Origin: Prauserella muralis
Lineage (GTDB): Bacteria; Actinomycetota; Actinomycetes; Mycobacteriales; Pseudonocardiaceae
Assembly (NCBI RefSeq): GCF_003202285.1
Contig: NZ_MASW01000001.1
Span: 248,001 to 312,000, forward strand
Reading direction: 5' to 3'
DNA: 64,000 bases
The notes beneath the pieces were generated by a model. The model was not told the DNA's origin and did no database searches. It saw only the letters and a program-made list of their open reading frames with translations. A program made the translations under genes and the position numbers. Shown here one piece after another: positions 26,161 through 34,487 of the stretch. The stretch's first letter is position 1, and every line of letters starts with the position of its first letter.

Positions 26161-27535
26161 CGTCTTCCGGGAGCCAGAGCCGCGTGTTCGTGGCCTGCTC
26201 GATGAAGTTGGCGACGACCGGGCTTCGGCCGACGCGGGCGAGCCGTTCGCGGAACTCGCCGACGTAGGCGTGGCAGCGGGCTGACTTGAGTTGCTCGCCG
26301 ATATGCAGGGCATCTAGGGCTACCTGGCAGGCCTGCTCCGCCTCGCCCTGGTCGAGGTAGGCGTCGGCGAGCACCATGGTGGCGAAGAAGTCGCTGCGTA
26401 TGTAGCCGCTTTCGGTTGGCCCGAGGGATTGTGTGGCGTAGGTGGTGGCGTCGGCAGCCCGTCCGAGGTCGCGGTTGCAGTGGCCCAGCTCGGCGGCAAG
26501 CTCGGCTTCGTTGAAGTAGTCGAACCAGTCGGCGGGGTCGTCGTGCGGGTTGCGGCGTTCGAACTCGCGCACGGCCGCGGACATGGCGCGGTCGCATGCG
26601 GCGGCGTCGCCGAGCCGGGCCAGGGCGCGGGCTTCCATGGCGTAGTAGTGGGCCGATGCGCTGGGAGAGCCCGCGGTCTCGGTGCCCATCCGCGCAGCAC
26701 GGGCGAGGTTGGCCGCCTCGCGGTAGTTGCCGAGAAACGTTGCCTGGTGGCTCATGGCGTCGAGGATGCTCGCGCCGAGTAGGCGGTCGCCGGTCGCCTC
26801 AGCAAGGCGAAGCGCCTGGATGAAATACCGCTGGGCGAGCCCGTGCAGCCCAGCGTCGTAGGACATCCACGCGCCCAGCAACGTCGCCTGCGCAGCGGCT
26901 TTGAACAGCTCGCGACCGACCTCGTCGGTGCAGGAACCCTGTAGCAGCGCAGCCAGATCGGTCCGCAAGAACTCGATCAATGCTCGGCGAGCGTGACCGC
27001 CTCCGTGCTGGCCGTCGAGCTGGTCGAACATCTCTGTGGTGCTGCGCAGGCCAGCGATGTCACCGGGGCCGACCTTGCGCTTGCCCTTGTGCCCCAACAT
27101 GTCTTCGCGGGAGGCGACGAGCCAGGACAGGGAGGCCTCGTTCCACGCCGCGACGTTGGCCGGAGCCGACAGCACGACTGAGGTGGAATCAAGGTCGGCC
27201 TGCCACAAGCGCGTGACCGTGGCGATGCCGTTTGACATGTCGTCGGGATAGGCCAAGCCCAGGTCGCCCGGCACCTTCTCCGCCGCGCTGAACCCGACCT
27301 CATCGAGCCCGACCTGCCGCCCGAGCCGTTCACCGAGTGCGCCGGTGATGGCCTGCCGCGTAGCGGAGTCGCGCGGAACCATGCCGTTGAGCCAGCGGCG
27401 TACGTAGGTGTGGGTGTAGGTCCGACCGGCATGTTGCCCGACCGCGCGCGCGAACACCTTGAGCCCGACCGACCCGTCATCCCGCAGGAATCCGGCCTCA
27501 TGCATCAGCGCGGCGAGACGCTCGTTGCCTTCCAC
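26120..27535 (-). CDS. XRE-type regulator with TPR-like sensor domain
   Basis: This 471-aa regulator starts with a helix-turn-helix (about residues 18-75, VGQHAGRTYTHTYVRRWLNG region). A long helical domain with TPR-like repeats follows (about 170-440, LLGAWMSYDAGLHGLAQRYF, AHYYAMEARALARLGD and FFATMVLADAYLDQGEAEQA). Proteins of this build are common in Pseudonocardiaceae and their elements and may respond to a peptide or ligand. It converges on the APH-like gene with a 41-bp overlap and is divergent from a small membrane protein gene. Confidence 0.85.
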   Translation of the reverse strand: MEGNERLAALMHEAGFLRDDGSVGLKVFARAVGQHAGRTYTHTYVRRWLNGMVPRDSATRQAITGALGERLGRQVGLDEVGFSAAEKVPGDLGLAYPDDMSNGIATVTRLWQADLDSTSVVLSAPANVAAWNEASLSWLVASREDMLGHKGKRKVGPGDIAGLRSTTEMFDQLDGQHGGGHARRALIEFLRTDLAALLQGSCTDEVGRELFKAAAQATLLGAWMSYDAGLHGLAQRYFIQALRLAEATGDRLLGASILDAMSHQATFLGNYREAANLARAARMGTETAGSPSASAHYYAMEARALARLGDAAACDRAMSAAVREFERRNPHDDPADWFDYFNEAELAAELGHCNRDLGRAADATTYATQSLGPTESGYIRSDFFATMVLADAYLDQGEAEQACQVALDALHIGEQLKSARCHAYVGEFRERLARVGRSPVVANFIEQATNTRLWLPEDARRAPTRGGSRQS

Positions 27536-27547
27536 GTCAGGCCCCGA

Positions 27548-27586
27548 CTGTGCCCCGAGTGTTCAAGTGTGCCCCCTAGTGTGCCC
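27548..27586. promoter_or_regulatory. Direct repeats AGTGTGCCC upstream of the XRE gene
   Basis: AGTGTGCCC occurs at 27566-27574 and 27578-27586, with a related CTGTGCCCC at 27548-27556. They sit just upstream of the XRE gene start in the divergent gap to the small membrane protein. Auto-regulatory operators are a reasonable guess; no -35/-10 pair is evident. Confidence 0.4.
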
Positions 27587-27667
27587 TGTTTTGCCTGGTC
27601 AGGCTGCGGTTTCCTGGAGTCATGGCAGCGAACGGGAACACACAGAACCCGGCACTGGGAGGTATCC

Positions 27668-27862
27668 ATGGCCCGCAAAAGCCTGATGCCGATGCCCACC
27701 AAGGGGCGGACAGCACCGAAGCTCATCGCCACCTTGGTCATCGTGGCATCGCTCGCGATCATTGTGAAGCACCCGAACGAGGCGGCGAGCTGGGCGAATG
27801 CGATCGGCAGATGGCTCGACAGCGCGCTGGACGGCCTGGTCTCGTTCGTACAGCAACTCTGA
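27668..27862 (+). CDS. Small single-pass membrane protein
   Basis: This 64-aa protein has a basic N-terminus (MARKSLMPMPTKGRTAPK), one hydrophobic segment at about residues 18-34 (LIATLVIVASLAIIV), and an amphipathic C-terminal helix ending in VSFVQQL. The ATG has an AGGT site upstream. Small membrane proteins at this place, between an XRE gene and a GntR gene, are frequent in actinobacterial elements. Function is unknown. Confidence 0.6.
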   Translation: MARKSLMPMPTKGRTAPKLIATLVIVASLAIIVKHPNEAASWANAIGRWLDSALDGLVSFVQQL

Positions 27863-27882
27863 GCCGGGCCGCCGCCGCGAGG

Positions 27883-28239
27883 CTACGTTCCGAGCCGGGA
27901 CAGGGCGGCGGACAGACGCTCGGCGAGGTCGTGTGCGCGCCGTTCCAACTCCTTCGCATCCTGTTGGAGGGCAAGCAACTCCGCTCGCGCGTCGGTCAGC
28001 CTTGCCTCCGGTGTGCGACCGCCCTCGCGCGGCGCCAGGACAACGGCCGCGCTCTTGTCCCTGATCTCAACCAGCCCTTCCCGCTCGAGCAGGTGGACTG
28101 CCTCCGAGGCGGTTCCCCGCGCCGCGCCGTGCTGATTGGCGAGCGCTCGGAAGCTCGGCAGCTTGTCCCCTGGCTTGAGATCGCCCGCGACGATGCGCTC
28201 ACGCAGCGGCCCAGCGATGTCGTCCCTGCTCGCACCCAT
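27883..28239 (-). CDS. GntR-family transcriptional repressor (KorSA-like)
   Basis: This 118-aa regulator has the GntR winged helix at about residues 5-70 (REIVAGDLKPGDKLPSFRALANQ-type strand, here GDLKPGDKLPSFRAL, and TASEAVHLLEREGLVEIR). A short coiled-coil tail (about 80-115) replaces a ligand domain. In pSAM2 and related AICEs a GntR repressor of this size (KorSA) holds the replication and transfer genes silent. The divergent gap to the transfer operon carries two perfect palindromes around a promoter, so this protein is the likely repressor of both directions. Confidence 0.87.
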   Translation of the reverse strand: MGASRDDIAGPLRERIVAGDLKPGDKLPSFRALANQHGAARGTASEAVHLLEREGLVEIRDKSAAVVLAPREGGRTPEARLTDARAELLALQQDAKELERRAHDLAERLSAALSRLGT

Positions 28240-28273
28240 GCAATCCCCTTTCGCGGCCTGCCCAGTCTAGCGG

Positions 28274-28348
28274 TGGCCTAGGCCAGACCCTTGACACAAG
28301 CATCTGGCCCACTTACTGTCTCAATTTGCACGTCTGGCCTAGGCCAGA
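28274..28348 (+). promoter_or_regulatory. Transfer-operon promoter flanked by two GntR operator palindromes
   Basis: TTGACA at 28291-28296 and TACTGT at 28314-28319 are 17 bp apart and match a housekeeping promoter. The palindrome TGGCCTAGGCCA lies just upstream (28274-28285) and a longer copy, TCTGGCCTAGGCCAGA, just downstream (28333-28348). A half-site TCTGGCC is in the spacer at 28303-28309. Binding here by the adjacent GntR protein would block transcription of the downstream genes. Confidence 0.75.
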
Positions 28349-28377
28349 TCTCAGGAAGCTCAACGGATGGGAGATTA

Positions 28378-28683
28378 ATGAGTTCCGCACGGATCGCCAG
28401 CAAGACGGCACGTAAGGCGCTGTTCCCGCTGCTGGACGAGGACGTTTCTGCGGTGGCGAGGGAGGAAGCGATGGCGGCTGAGGTCGCGGAGATTGATGCG
28501 CTGGTGGAGGAGATGGAGCGGGAGTGGGCTGCTGCGGATCGGGTGGAGTCGCTGCGGGTGTCGCGGGATTTCACCGATCAGGTCCGGGCTCGGCGGACGC
28601 ATCGCCGGGCGGATCGGACGGTGTTGCGGTCGCTGCCGACTCGTCTGGGTGTGTCCGCGTGTGGTGAGGGGGAGGCGGCGTGA
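28378..28683 (+). CDS. Small hypothetical protein, first gene of the transfer operon
   Basis: This 101-aa charged protein has a helical middle rich in Glu/Ala (residues about 20-60) and a basic C-terminal half (RARRTHRRADRTVLRSL), and no known domain. It is the first gene behind the GntR-controlled promoter; the ATG follows GGGAGATTA. The next gene overlaps its stop (TGATG). It may bind nucleic acid through the basic region, but that is inference only. Confidence 0.65.
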   Translation: MSSARIASKTARKALFPLLDEDVSAVAREEAMAAEVAEIDALVEEMEREWAAADRVESLRVSRDFTDQVRARRTHRRADRTVLRSLPTRLGVSACGEGEAA

Positions 28684-28895
28684 TGGGCAGGCCGAACACG
28701 GTGAGCGAGTTGGCCGCGTTGCAGCTGGCACGCCCGGGGCTGGACGCGCCGGAATCGGTGGTGGCGGCTTGGTACGCGCGCAAGGCGCGGGTGTTGGAGC
28801 ACTTGGCCGCGGAGGGTTCGACGGCCGCTCGGGAGCAGGCGCGGGCTGCGTTGGAGCGCGCCCGGCGGTTGGGGGTCGCGGCGTGGTCCGGATAA
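28683..28895 (+). CDS. Small helical hypothetical protein
   Basis: This 70-aa protein begins MGRPNTVSELAALQLA and continues as Ala/Arg-rich helices (ARAALERARRLGVAAW), suggesting a compact helical or coiled-coil protein. No family is recognised. Its ATG overlaps the stop of the gene before, indicating coupling within the transfer operon. A GTG one codon upstream is a possible alternative start. Confidence 0.6.
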   Translation: MGRPNTVSELAALQLARPGLDAPESVVAAWYARKARVLEHLAAEGSTAAREQARAALERARRLGVAAWSG

Positions 28896-28996
28896 ATGTG
28901 CCGGACCCCGGCTCGGCGGCCCGAACCGCCAAGAACGCGCCCACCGGGCCGGGGCTTCCCACTCAGCCAGCAACGGACTCAACGGGAAGGAATCCC

Positions 28997-29296
28997 ATGG
29001 TAGGCAAGCTGCGCGCGGTGCTGGGTGCCACGGCCCTTCGGCTGGCCCGCGCCGCCACAGAGGACAGCGTGACGTATTGCCCGCACGCGCTGAACCGGCT
29101 CATCTCGACGGTGACGGCGCGGGAGGTGGCGGGGCGGCTGCGGGAACGCGCCGCCTGGCACGCCTGGTGTGCTGAGGATGCGGGTGTGACCGCGTTTGAG
29201 CGGCAGTGGCACGCCAGCGAAGCGGTGGAGCTGGAGGAGCTGGCTGGGCGCGAGCTCGCCGCGGCGGGCCTGGCCGGAAGCGAGGCCACCCGATGA
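28997..29296 (+). CDS. Hypothetical protein of the transfer operon
   Basis: This 99-aa helical protein has a conserved-looking centre HALNRLISTVTAREVAGRLRERAAWHAWC (identified by AREVAGRLRERAAWHAW near residues 35-51). It contains two cysteines and three tryptophans, but no assignable family. The ATG follows GGGAAGGAAT, a good ribosome site. Its stop overlaps the next start (ATGA), so it is co-translated with the following small genes. Similar small proteins accompany transfer genes in many AICEs. Confidence 0.6.
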   Translation: MVGKLRAVLGATALRLARAATEDSVTYCPHALNRLISTVTAREVAGRLRERAAWHAWCAEDAGVTAFERQWHASEAVELEELAGRELAAAGLAGSEATR

Positions 29297-29577
29297 CCCC
29301 CACCACGACAGACACGGCGGTGCGACGGGTGCCGACCGTTGTGGAGATCGAGGCCGCCCGCCTGCGTGCGCTCGCCGAGCTGGAGGCCGCGTTGCGGGTG
29401 TTGGGTGGCTGGACGGATCTGTTGCGTCAGGTCGCCGAGCAGCGCGTCGGTGGTGGCACGGCGGATGAGGTGCTGGGTGATCCGGCGTATTGGGACGCGA
29501 TTGGCCTGTACGGCCAGATCAGCGCCAGCATCGCCCGCTTCGAGCGCGACAGCGCGCACGTGGGGGGTGAGCGGTGA
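29293..29577 (+). CDS. Hypothetical protein of the transfer operon
   Basis: This 94-aa protein has a long helix (residues about 15-55, VEIEAARLRALAELEAALRVLGGW by its core) and a second amphipathic helix after LGDPAYWDAIGLYGQISAS. No family is recognised. It overlaps its neighbours by 4 bp before and 1 bp after (TGATG), so the operon is tightly coupled. A structural or partner role in transfer is only inferred from position. Confidence 0.6.
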   Translation: MTPTTTDTAVRRVPTVVEIEAARLRALAELEAALRVLGGWTDLLRQVAEQRVGGGTADEVLGDPAYWDAIGLYGQISASIARFERDSAHVGGER

Positions 29578-29822
29578 TGTCCACGTTCGACGTTTTGGCC
29601 CGTTATGGCACGGCGGCGTTGCTGCGGTTTGTGGGGGCGGTGGTGCTGTTCTTGCTGCTGCACCTGGCCCGGATTCCGCTGGTGTTGCTGGCGCGGGTGC
29701 TGGAGATCGCGATGCGCCGGATTGACGCCTACGCGGCGCGGCAGGCGTCGCGGCCGCCGCGGCGGCCGATCAATCACTACTTCGATCACTCGGGGGAGGA
29801 GGCCACGGGTGTCTACGCCTGA
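29577..29822 (+). CDS. Small membrane protein (Spd-like)
   Basis: This 81-aa protein has one hydrophobic helix at about residues 14-38 (LLRFVGAVVLFLLLHLARIPLVLLA by its core VGAVVLFLLLHLA), followed by a basic cytosolic part and a histidine-bearing tail. Small membrane proteins next to the translocase gene correspond in position to the Spd (spread) proteins that help plasmid spread along mycelium in Streptomyces. The assignment rests on position and topology only. Confidence 0.6.
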   Translation: MSTFDVLARYGTAALLRFVGAVVLFLLLHLARIPLVLLARVLEIAMRRIDAYAARQASRPPRRPINHYFDHSGEEATGVYA

Positions 29823-30072
29823 CTTTTACACCACGGATGAGGCCACCGCGGCAGCCGAGGAGCGGCGGGAGTGCGTGTGGCACAACACCCACGTGCTGGC
29901 CGGGGCCGCCGTGGCCGGGGGCCTGCTGTGGTGGCTGACCACGAACTTCTACGGCGGCTGGGTGTTCTGGACGGTGCTGTTGCTCGGCGTGGTGCTGGGC
30001 GATGCGTTCTACGCCGCCGTGGCGTTGGTGGCCGCGTGGCGGTCGCGAGGGGAGGTGCCGGGTCGTGACTGA
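29809..30072 (+). CDS. Small two-helix membrane protein (Spd-like)
   Basis: This 87-aa protein starts at a GTG inside the end of the previous gene (14-bp overlap). Two hydrophobic helices are seen at about residues 26-43 (VLAGAAVAGGLLWWLTT) and 48-72 (VFWTVLLLGVVLGDAFYAA), with charged ends. Overlap and topology fit a small Spd-type inner-membrane protein. No family signature is visible. Confidence 0.6.
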   Translation: MSTPDFYTTDEATAAAEERRECVWHNTHVLAGAAVAGGLLWWLTTNFYGGWVFWTVLLLGVVLGDAFYAAVALVAAWRSRGEVPGRD

Positions 30073-30355
30073 GCTGGAGCGTCGCGCGGTGGCGGGCGAG
30101 GCCACGCGCACGGATCGGGTGGTGTCGTGGATCGGCTGGCACATCGGCGAACTCACCGCCGTGGGCCTGCCGCTGCTGCTCGCCGTCGCGATCACCTGGT
30201 GGCTGTTGGGGGTGGCGGTGTTGGCCGGCGGGTTGTGGATCGCCCGCGAGGTGCACCGCGCCCGCCAGCGCCACGCCACCACCAACCCCCGCAAGCAGAA
30301 GCAGGAGCGCGAGCACGCCCGTCAGGGCGCTCGTGGTGAGGAGGCGAGCGCATGA
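30065..30355 (+). CDS. Small two-helix membrane protein (Spd-like)
   Basis: This 96-aa protein starts at a GTG overlapping the preceding stop by 8 bp. It has a hydrophobic region at about residues 32-60 (LTAVGLPLLLAVAITWWLL and VAVLAGGLW) that could form two short helices, then a strongly basic tail (ARQRHATTNPRKQKQERE). The tail could contact DNA or nucleoid-bound partners. Its stop overlaps the next gene start. It is the third of a run of membrane proteins ahead of the DNA translocase. Confidence 0.6.
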   Translation: MTELERRAVAGEATRTDRVVSWIGWHIGELTAVGLPLLLAVAITWWLLGVAVLAGGLWIAREVHRARQRHATTNPRKQKQEREHARQGARGEEASA

Positions 30356-31539
30356 GTACGTGGCGGGAGGAGCGCCGCAAGGACCGGGCCGCCGAGGCCG
30401 AAGTGAAGCGCGCTGATGCGCTGGCCGCGGCGGAGGCGGAGGCGATCCGGGCGGCGGCGATGACGGAGGCGCAGCGGGCCGCGACCGAACAGCAGCACGC
30501 GCTGGCGCGGCAGGCCCGCGCCGACCGGGCTGCGGCCAGGCAGGCGCGCCGCGAGCGCCGCACGGCGGCTCTGGCGGGGTTGCGGGCGTGGGCGGGTGCG
30601 CATGTGGTGGATCTGCTGATCTACCCGCTCGCCCTGGTGAGCGCGGTGATGGCGGTTCCGGCGATGGCCGCCTACGGCCACGCCCTGTACGGCATGGCGA
30701 TCGGGCTGGTGCTGCCACTGCTCTCAGAGCTGGGCATGTGGGCCTTCGCCCTGGCCGTGCAGGTCACCCGCCACCGCACACCGCAGCGGCCGGTGTGGGC
30801 GCTGCAGGTCGGGGTGTGGCTCTTCGCCGGGGTGAACTTCACCCTCAACCTGCTGCACGGCCTCGAATCGGGTCTGTCGGCCGGGGTGGCGATGGGCCTG
30901 GTGTCGGTGGCCGGGGTGGTGGCGCACCAGCTCATCACCGCCGGACCCCGCAAGACGCGGACCGAGCGCGACACCGCCCGCATCGAGAAGGTCGCCGCCC
31001 GCAAGGTCGCCCGGGTGCGGAAGGCGGCGGTGCGCCAAGCGGTCGCCGAGATCGGCCCGGACGGCGCCGCCCGGCTGGTCTACGCCCCCGGCCGCTACGT
31101 CCTCACCCGCCCGCGTCGTCTGGCGGTGCGGCGTCGACTGGAGGCCGCCATCGTGCCCGGCCTACCTGTCCCGTCCGCTGTCGACGCGGACCTGGACGGG
31201 CTGGATCGGGAACTGGCCGACCTCCTTGGCAGCCACGGGGCCGGGGTGGAGTCGAGGCCTGCCGACCCCGGCGACGACCCGACTACCGACGCCGGTGGGT
31301 CGGGGTCGGTGGCGACCCTCGACCACGGGCCTGGCCAGCAAGAGTCGACCCCCAACTCGGCGCGGATCGAGCCGCGTCCGGGCCGCTCGATCGAGCAGCT
31401 CCGCGTGGAGCTGGCGGCGGCGGTCGAGGCGGGCCGGGTCGATCCGACGTCGGCGGAGTCGATCCGCAAGACCCTGCGGTGTGCGGCCAAGACCGCCCGC
31501 CAGCTCCGTGACGACTACCGCCGCAACCACCACCAGTAA
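30352..31539 (+). CDS. SpdB/DUF2637-like membrane protein
   Basis: This 395-aa protein has an Ala/Glu/Arg-rich coiled-coil N-terminus (about residues 1-75). A membrane domain of about four helices follows (85-200, ALVSAVMAVPAMAAYGHAL, LVLPLLSELGMWAFALAV, VWLFAGVNFTLNLLHG, VSVAGVVAHQLITA), then a soluble C-terminus with a helix near 340-390. The membrane part matches the DUF2637/SpdB kind found beside TraB-type translocases; Spd proteins aid intramycelial spread. It is the last gene before the translocase (15-bp gap). Confidence 0.78.
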   Translation: MSTWREERRKDRAAEAEVKRADALAAAEAEAIRAAAMTEAQRAATEQQHALARQARADRAAARQARRERRTAALAGLRAWAGAHVVDLLIYPLALVSAVMAVPAMAAYGHALYGMAIGLVLPLLSELGMWAFALAVQVTRHRTPQRPVWALQVGVWLFAGVNFTLNLLHGLESGLSAGVAMGLVSVAGVVAHQLITAGPRKTRTERDTARIEKVAARKVARVRKAAVRQAVAEIGPDGAARLVYAPGRYVLTRPRRLAVRRRLEAAIVPGLPVPSAVDADLDGLDRELADLLGSHGAGVESRPADPGDDPTTDAGGSGSVATLDHGPGQQESTPNSARIEPRPGRSIEQLRVELAAAVEAGRVDPTSAESIRKTLRCAAKTARQLRDDYRRNHHQ

Positions 31540-31554
31540 CCCCGGGGGACACCA

Positions 31555-33774
31555 ATGGACACACACGAGCACGACGAGCAGGGCGAGTGGGGGTTGGCGC
31601 GGGTGCACTACCTGCCCGCCACCCGCACCAACGACCACGACCCGGTGGGGTCGGGGGAGGCGATTGAGGGGGAGATCGTCACCACCGAACCCCGCCCGAC
31701 GTGGGGCACGCGGCTGCTGCACGGCCCCTCGGAGATGACCCGCGCCCGCCGCGCCGAGAGGGCCGTGGTCATCACCCATCGCACGGCGCCGGTGGCCAAG
31801 CGGGGCACGAAAGTGCTGGGCCGGGAGCTGTACTACCTGGGCAAGGGCACCGTCGTCGCGGCCGCGCGGGTGTGGCAGGCCAAGACCAACTCCGGCTACC
31901 AGCGCGATCTGCGGGAGGCCCGCGCCGCCGGGAACACCGAGCTGTATCTGGAGATCGAGGAACGCGGCGAACGCGCCCGCGAGCACCGGCACCGCCGCCG
32001 CATGGAACTGCTCACCGAAGCCCCGAAAGCCCTGGTCAAAGCCCTGTGCGTCGGCTCGGCGGCCCTCGCCGGGGCGCTGCTCGCCCTCGGCATCGTGCTG
32101 GCCGTCGCGCAGAAAGACCCGGGGCTGATCCTCGCCCCGATCAACGGCGTCATCGAGGCCATCACCTGGACCTACTGGTTCGCCGTGACCTGGGGGTTCC
32201 TGTTCCTCATCGGCGGGTCGGTAGCTGCGGTAGCGGGCTTGCGGTATCTGGGCAAGACCCACGGCACCGTGCCGACCTGGGCCACCCCGGACACCACCCC
32301 GGTCGATCCGGACCGGGATGTGGTGCCGGACGAGGGCGCGATCCTCTCGGCGCTGCGCACGCTCGGGTATGGGCCGTTGACCAGCGCGTTCAAGGAAGGC
32401 TGGCAGCCGCGGTGGGTCGCCCCCACCACCCGCGTCGGGCGCGGCTGGCACACCCAGTTGTTGCTGCCGCGGCAGGTGCCGGTGGAGGAGATCGCCAAAC
32501 GCAAGACCGTGCTCGCGCACAACCTGCTGCGCAAGCCGATCGAGGTCTGGCCCACCGAACCCAAGGACCAGCCCGGGGTGCTCGACCTGTGGGTCGCTGA
32601 CCAGGGCATCCTCACCGGGCCGGTGGACCCGTGGCCGCTGCTGCACGAGGGCACCTGCGACTACTTCACCGGCGTCCCGGTAGCGGTGGATGCCCGCGGG
32701 GAGCAGGTGATTGGGCGGCTGATGGCCCGCAACTACCTCATCGCGGGGATCATGGGCTCCGGCAAATCGTCCCTGGTCATCTGCCTGCTCCTCGGCGCGA
32801 TGCTCGATCCGCTGGTGGACATCGACGTGCACGTGCTGGCCTACAACGTCGACTACGACCCGATGAAACCCCGCCTCCGGTCGCTGGTGAAGGGCGATGA
32901 GGAGGAGCACATCGAGGCCGCCATGACCACCCTGCGCACCCTCGCGGGCGAGGTGTCCGAGCGGGGCCGCATCCTCGAAGAACTCGGTGGAGAGGAAGCC
33001 AAGCTGACCCGCGAGATCGCCGAGCGCGACGAGCGGATGCGGCCGCGGGTGGTGGTCTTCGATGAGGTGCACGAGCTGTTCACGCACAAACAGCACGGCA
33101 CCGAGGCCAAAGAGCTGGCGTTGAAGGTGACCAAGAAGGCCCGCAAGACCGGCATCACCATGCTCTGGGTCACCCCCGACGCCGACGCCAACAGCCTGCC
33201 GCGCGGGATCTCCAAGACCGCCTCCAACCGGGTCGCCTTCGCCATCAACGACCACCAGGGCAACGACGCCATCCTCGGCACCGGCATGCACAAACGCGGC
33301 TACTCCGCCACCACCCTCGTCGCCGGGGAGGACGTGGGCACCGCGATGGCCGCCGGGTTCGCCAAGGTGCCGGGCCTGATCCGCGCCCACTACGTCCGCA
33401 AAGAGAAGGGCATCGACGAGATCACCCCGGTGGTGCAGCGCGCTTTGGCGCTGCGCGAGGAGCACGGCATCACCACCACCCCCGCCCCGGTCGAGATCAG
33501 CGCGGCGGTCGATCCGCTGGCCGACATCGCGGCGGTGCTGGGCGAGCGGGCGCGGATGAAAACCCGCGAGGTGCTGCAACAGCTCGCCCAGCGCAACCCG
33601 GCCGCCTACCGCGACTGGACCCCGCACCGGCTCACCGCCTACCTCGCCGAGCACGACGCCGAGCCCTACAAGACCGAAGGAGCCATGCAAGTCTCCGCCG
33701 CCCGCATCCACCAAGCCATCACCGAACGTAACCACGACAGCGACGACGAACCCGACGACACCGAGGGCATCTAG
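31555..33774 (+). CDS. FtsK/SpoIIIE-type conjugal DNA translocase (TraB/TraSA-like)
   Basis: This 739-aa protein is the single-protein conjugation motor of AICEs, which moves double-stranded DNA between cells. Two membrane helices lie at about residues 160-225 (LAGALLALGIVLAV and WGFLFLIGGSVAAV). The motor domain has a Walker A at about 398-406 (GIMGSGKSS) and Walker B near 500 (PRVVVFDEVHEL). The C-terminus has a winged-helix-like region (about 660-730) that would recognise the clt repeats. Length is as expected for TraSA/TraB proteins. It is probably silenced by the GntR protein. A strong hairpin follows the stop. Confidence 0.92.
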   Translation: MDTHEHDEQGEWGLARVHYLPATRTNDHDPVGSGEAIEGEIVTTEPRPTWGTRLLHGPSEMTRARRAERAVVITHRTAPVAKRGTKVLGRELYYLGKGTVVAAARVWQAKTNSGYQRDLREARAAGNTELYLEIEERGERAREHRHRRRMELLTEAPKALVKALCVGSAALAGALLALGIVLAVAQKDPGLILAPINGVIEAITWTYWFAVTWGFLFLIGGSVAAVAGLRYLGKTHGTVPTWATPDTTPVDPDRDVVPDEGAILSALRTLGYGPLTSAFKEGWQPRWVAPTTRVGRGWHTQLLLPRQVPVEEIAKRKTVLAHNLLRKPIEVWPTEPKDQPGVLDLWVADQGILTGPVDPWPLLHEGTCDYFTGVPVAVDARGEQVIGRLMARNYLIAGIMGSGKSSLVICLLLGAMLDPLVDIDVHVLAYNVDYDPMKPRLRSLVKGDEEEHIEAAMTTLRTLAGEVSERGRILEELGGEEAKLTREIAERDERMRPRVVVFDEVHELFTHKQHGTEAKELALKVTKKARKTGITMLWVTPDADANSLPRGISKTASNRVAFAINDHQGNDAILGTGMHKRGYSATTLVAGEDVGTAMAAGFAKVPGLIRAHYVRKEKGIDEITPVVQRALALREEHGITTTPAPVEISAAVDPLADIAAVLGERARMKTREVLQQLAQRNPAAYRDWTPHRLTAYLAEHDAEPYKTEGAMQVSAARIHQAITERNHDSDDEPDDTEGI

Positions 33775-33777
33775 GCC

Positions 33778-33821
33778 AGGGAGGCAGCGGAGTTGAGGGA
33801 GTTTTCCCTCACCGCCTCCCT
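33778..33821. terminator. Complex hairpin after the translocase gene (terminator or clt candidate)
   Basis: An outer stem AGGGAGGC/GCCTCCCT (33778-33785 and 33814-33821) encloses an inner stem GAGGGA/TCCCTC around a GTTT loop. It lies 4 bp after the translocase stop. A terminator is the simple reading; the cis-acting transfer locus of such elements is also often near the tra gene. Confidence 0.55.
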
Positions 33822-34013
33822 CACCCCACCTCCCCCGACCTGAACAGCCACGACAACGGCCAAGGGAGGCCAGGGACCCAGCCCCCCACACCCCCTCGAC
33901 CACGCCAGAACCCGCACCCGCACACCGCCGGGTGGCTCCCTCCCCGGGGACGCCGCCCCGGCACCCCCTACCCACACGCCACTACACACCGTAACCAAGC
34001 CTGGAGACGAGAG

Positions 34014-34463
34014 ATGGGACGCTACCGCGACCACGAGGACCTGACCCGCTGGGTGTCGGCCTTCCACGAAGCCGGGCACGCCGTCGTGCACTGCGCGGCC
34101 GGGGGCCGCCTGCGCACCGCCCGGCTCACCGCCGACGACGCCGGACACATCACCACACGCGAGAACGGGCCGCACCCCGACCGGCCGCTCGACTGGCTGG
34201 CCATGCTGCTCGCCGGACACGAGGCCGCCACCCGGTTCCTCGTCCAACACGGCGGCTACAGCACCGGCCAGGCGCGCAGCCGCACCCGCGGCAGCGCCCG
34301 CGACGACCTCGCCGCCTTCCGCCGCGACGCCCGCGGCACCGGCATCAGCGAAAGCCGCGCCCGCCGCGAAGCCGCCACCCGCGTGCGCCGCCACTGGGGC
34401 CGCATCCAACGCGCCGCCCACACCCTGCACGCCACCGGCCGCCTCACCACCTCCCGCGTCTAA
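34014..34463 (+). CDS. Small HEAGH-motif protein (metallopeptidase-like)
   Basis: This 149-aa protein carries HEAGHAVVHC near residues 18-27, the zinc-binding HExxH pattern of the FtsH/M41-like peptidases, but without their ATPase part. An aspartate or glutamate third ligand could be in DWLAMLLAGHEAATRFL near 60-76, which is similar to the M41 layout. The remainder is basic and helical. The ATG has a GGAGACGAG site. A second short HExxH protein lies three genes on, so the pair may act on a shared or host protein. Confidence 0.65.
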   Translation: MGRYRDHEDLTRWVSAFHEAGHAVVHCAAGGRLRTARLTADDAGHITTRENGPHPDRPLDWLAMLLAGHEAATRFLVQHGGYSTGQARSRTRGSARDDLAAFRRDARGTGISESRARREAATRVRRHWGRIQRAAHTLHATGRLTTSRV

Positions 34464-34487
34464 CCACCCACGAAAGGCACCCGATCC

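Noticed and set aside
31162-33975. Open minus-strand frame of 937 codons over the translocase gene
   Set aside because: Low-complexity Gly/His/Arg antisense of a clear FtsK-type gene, with no motif or ribosome site.
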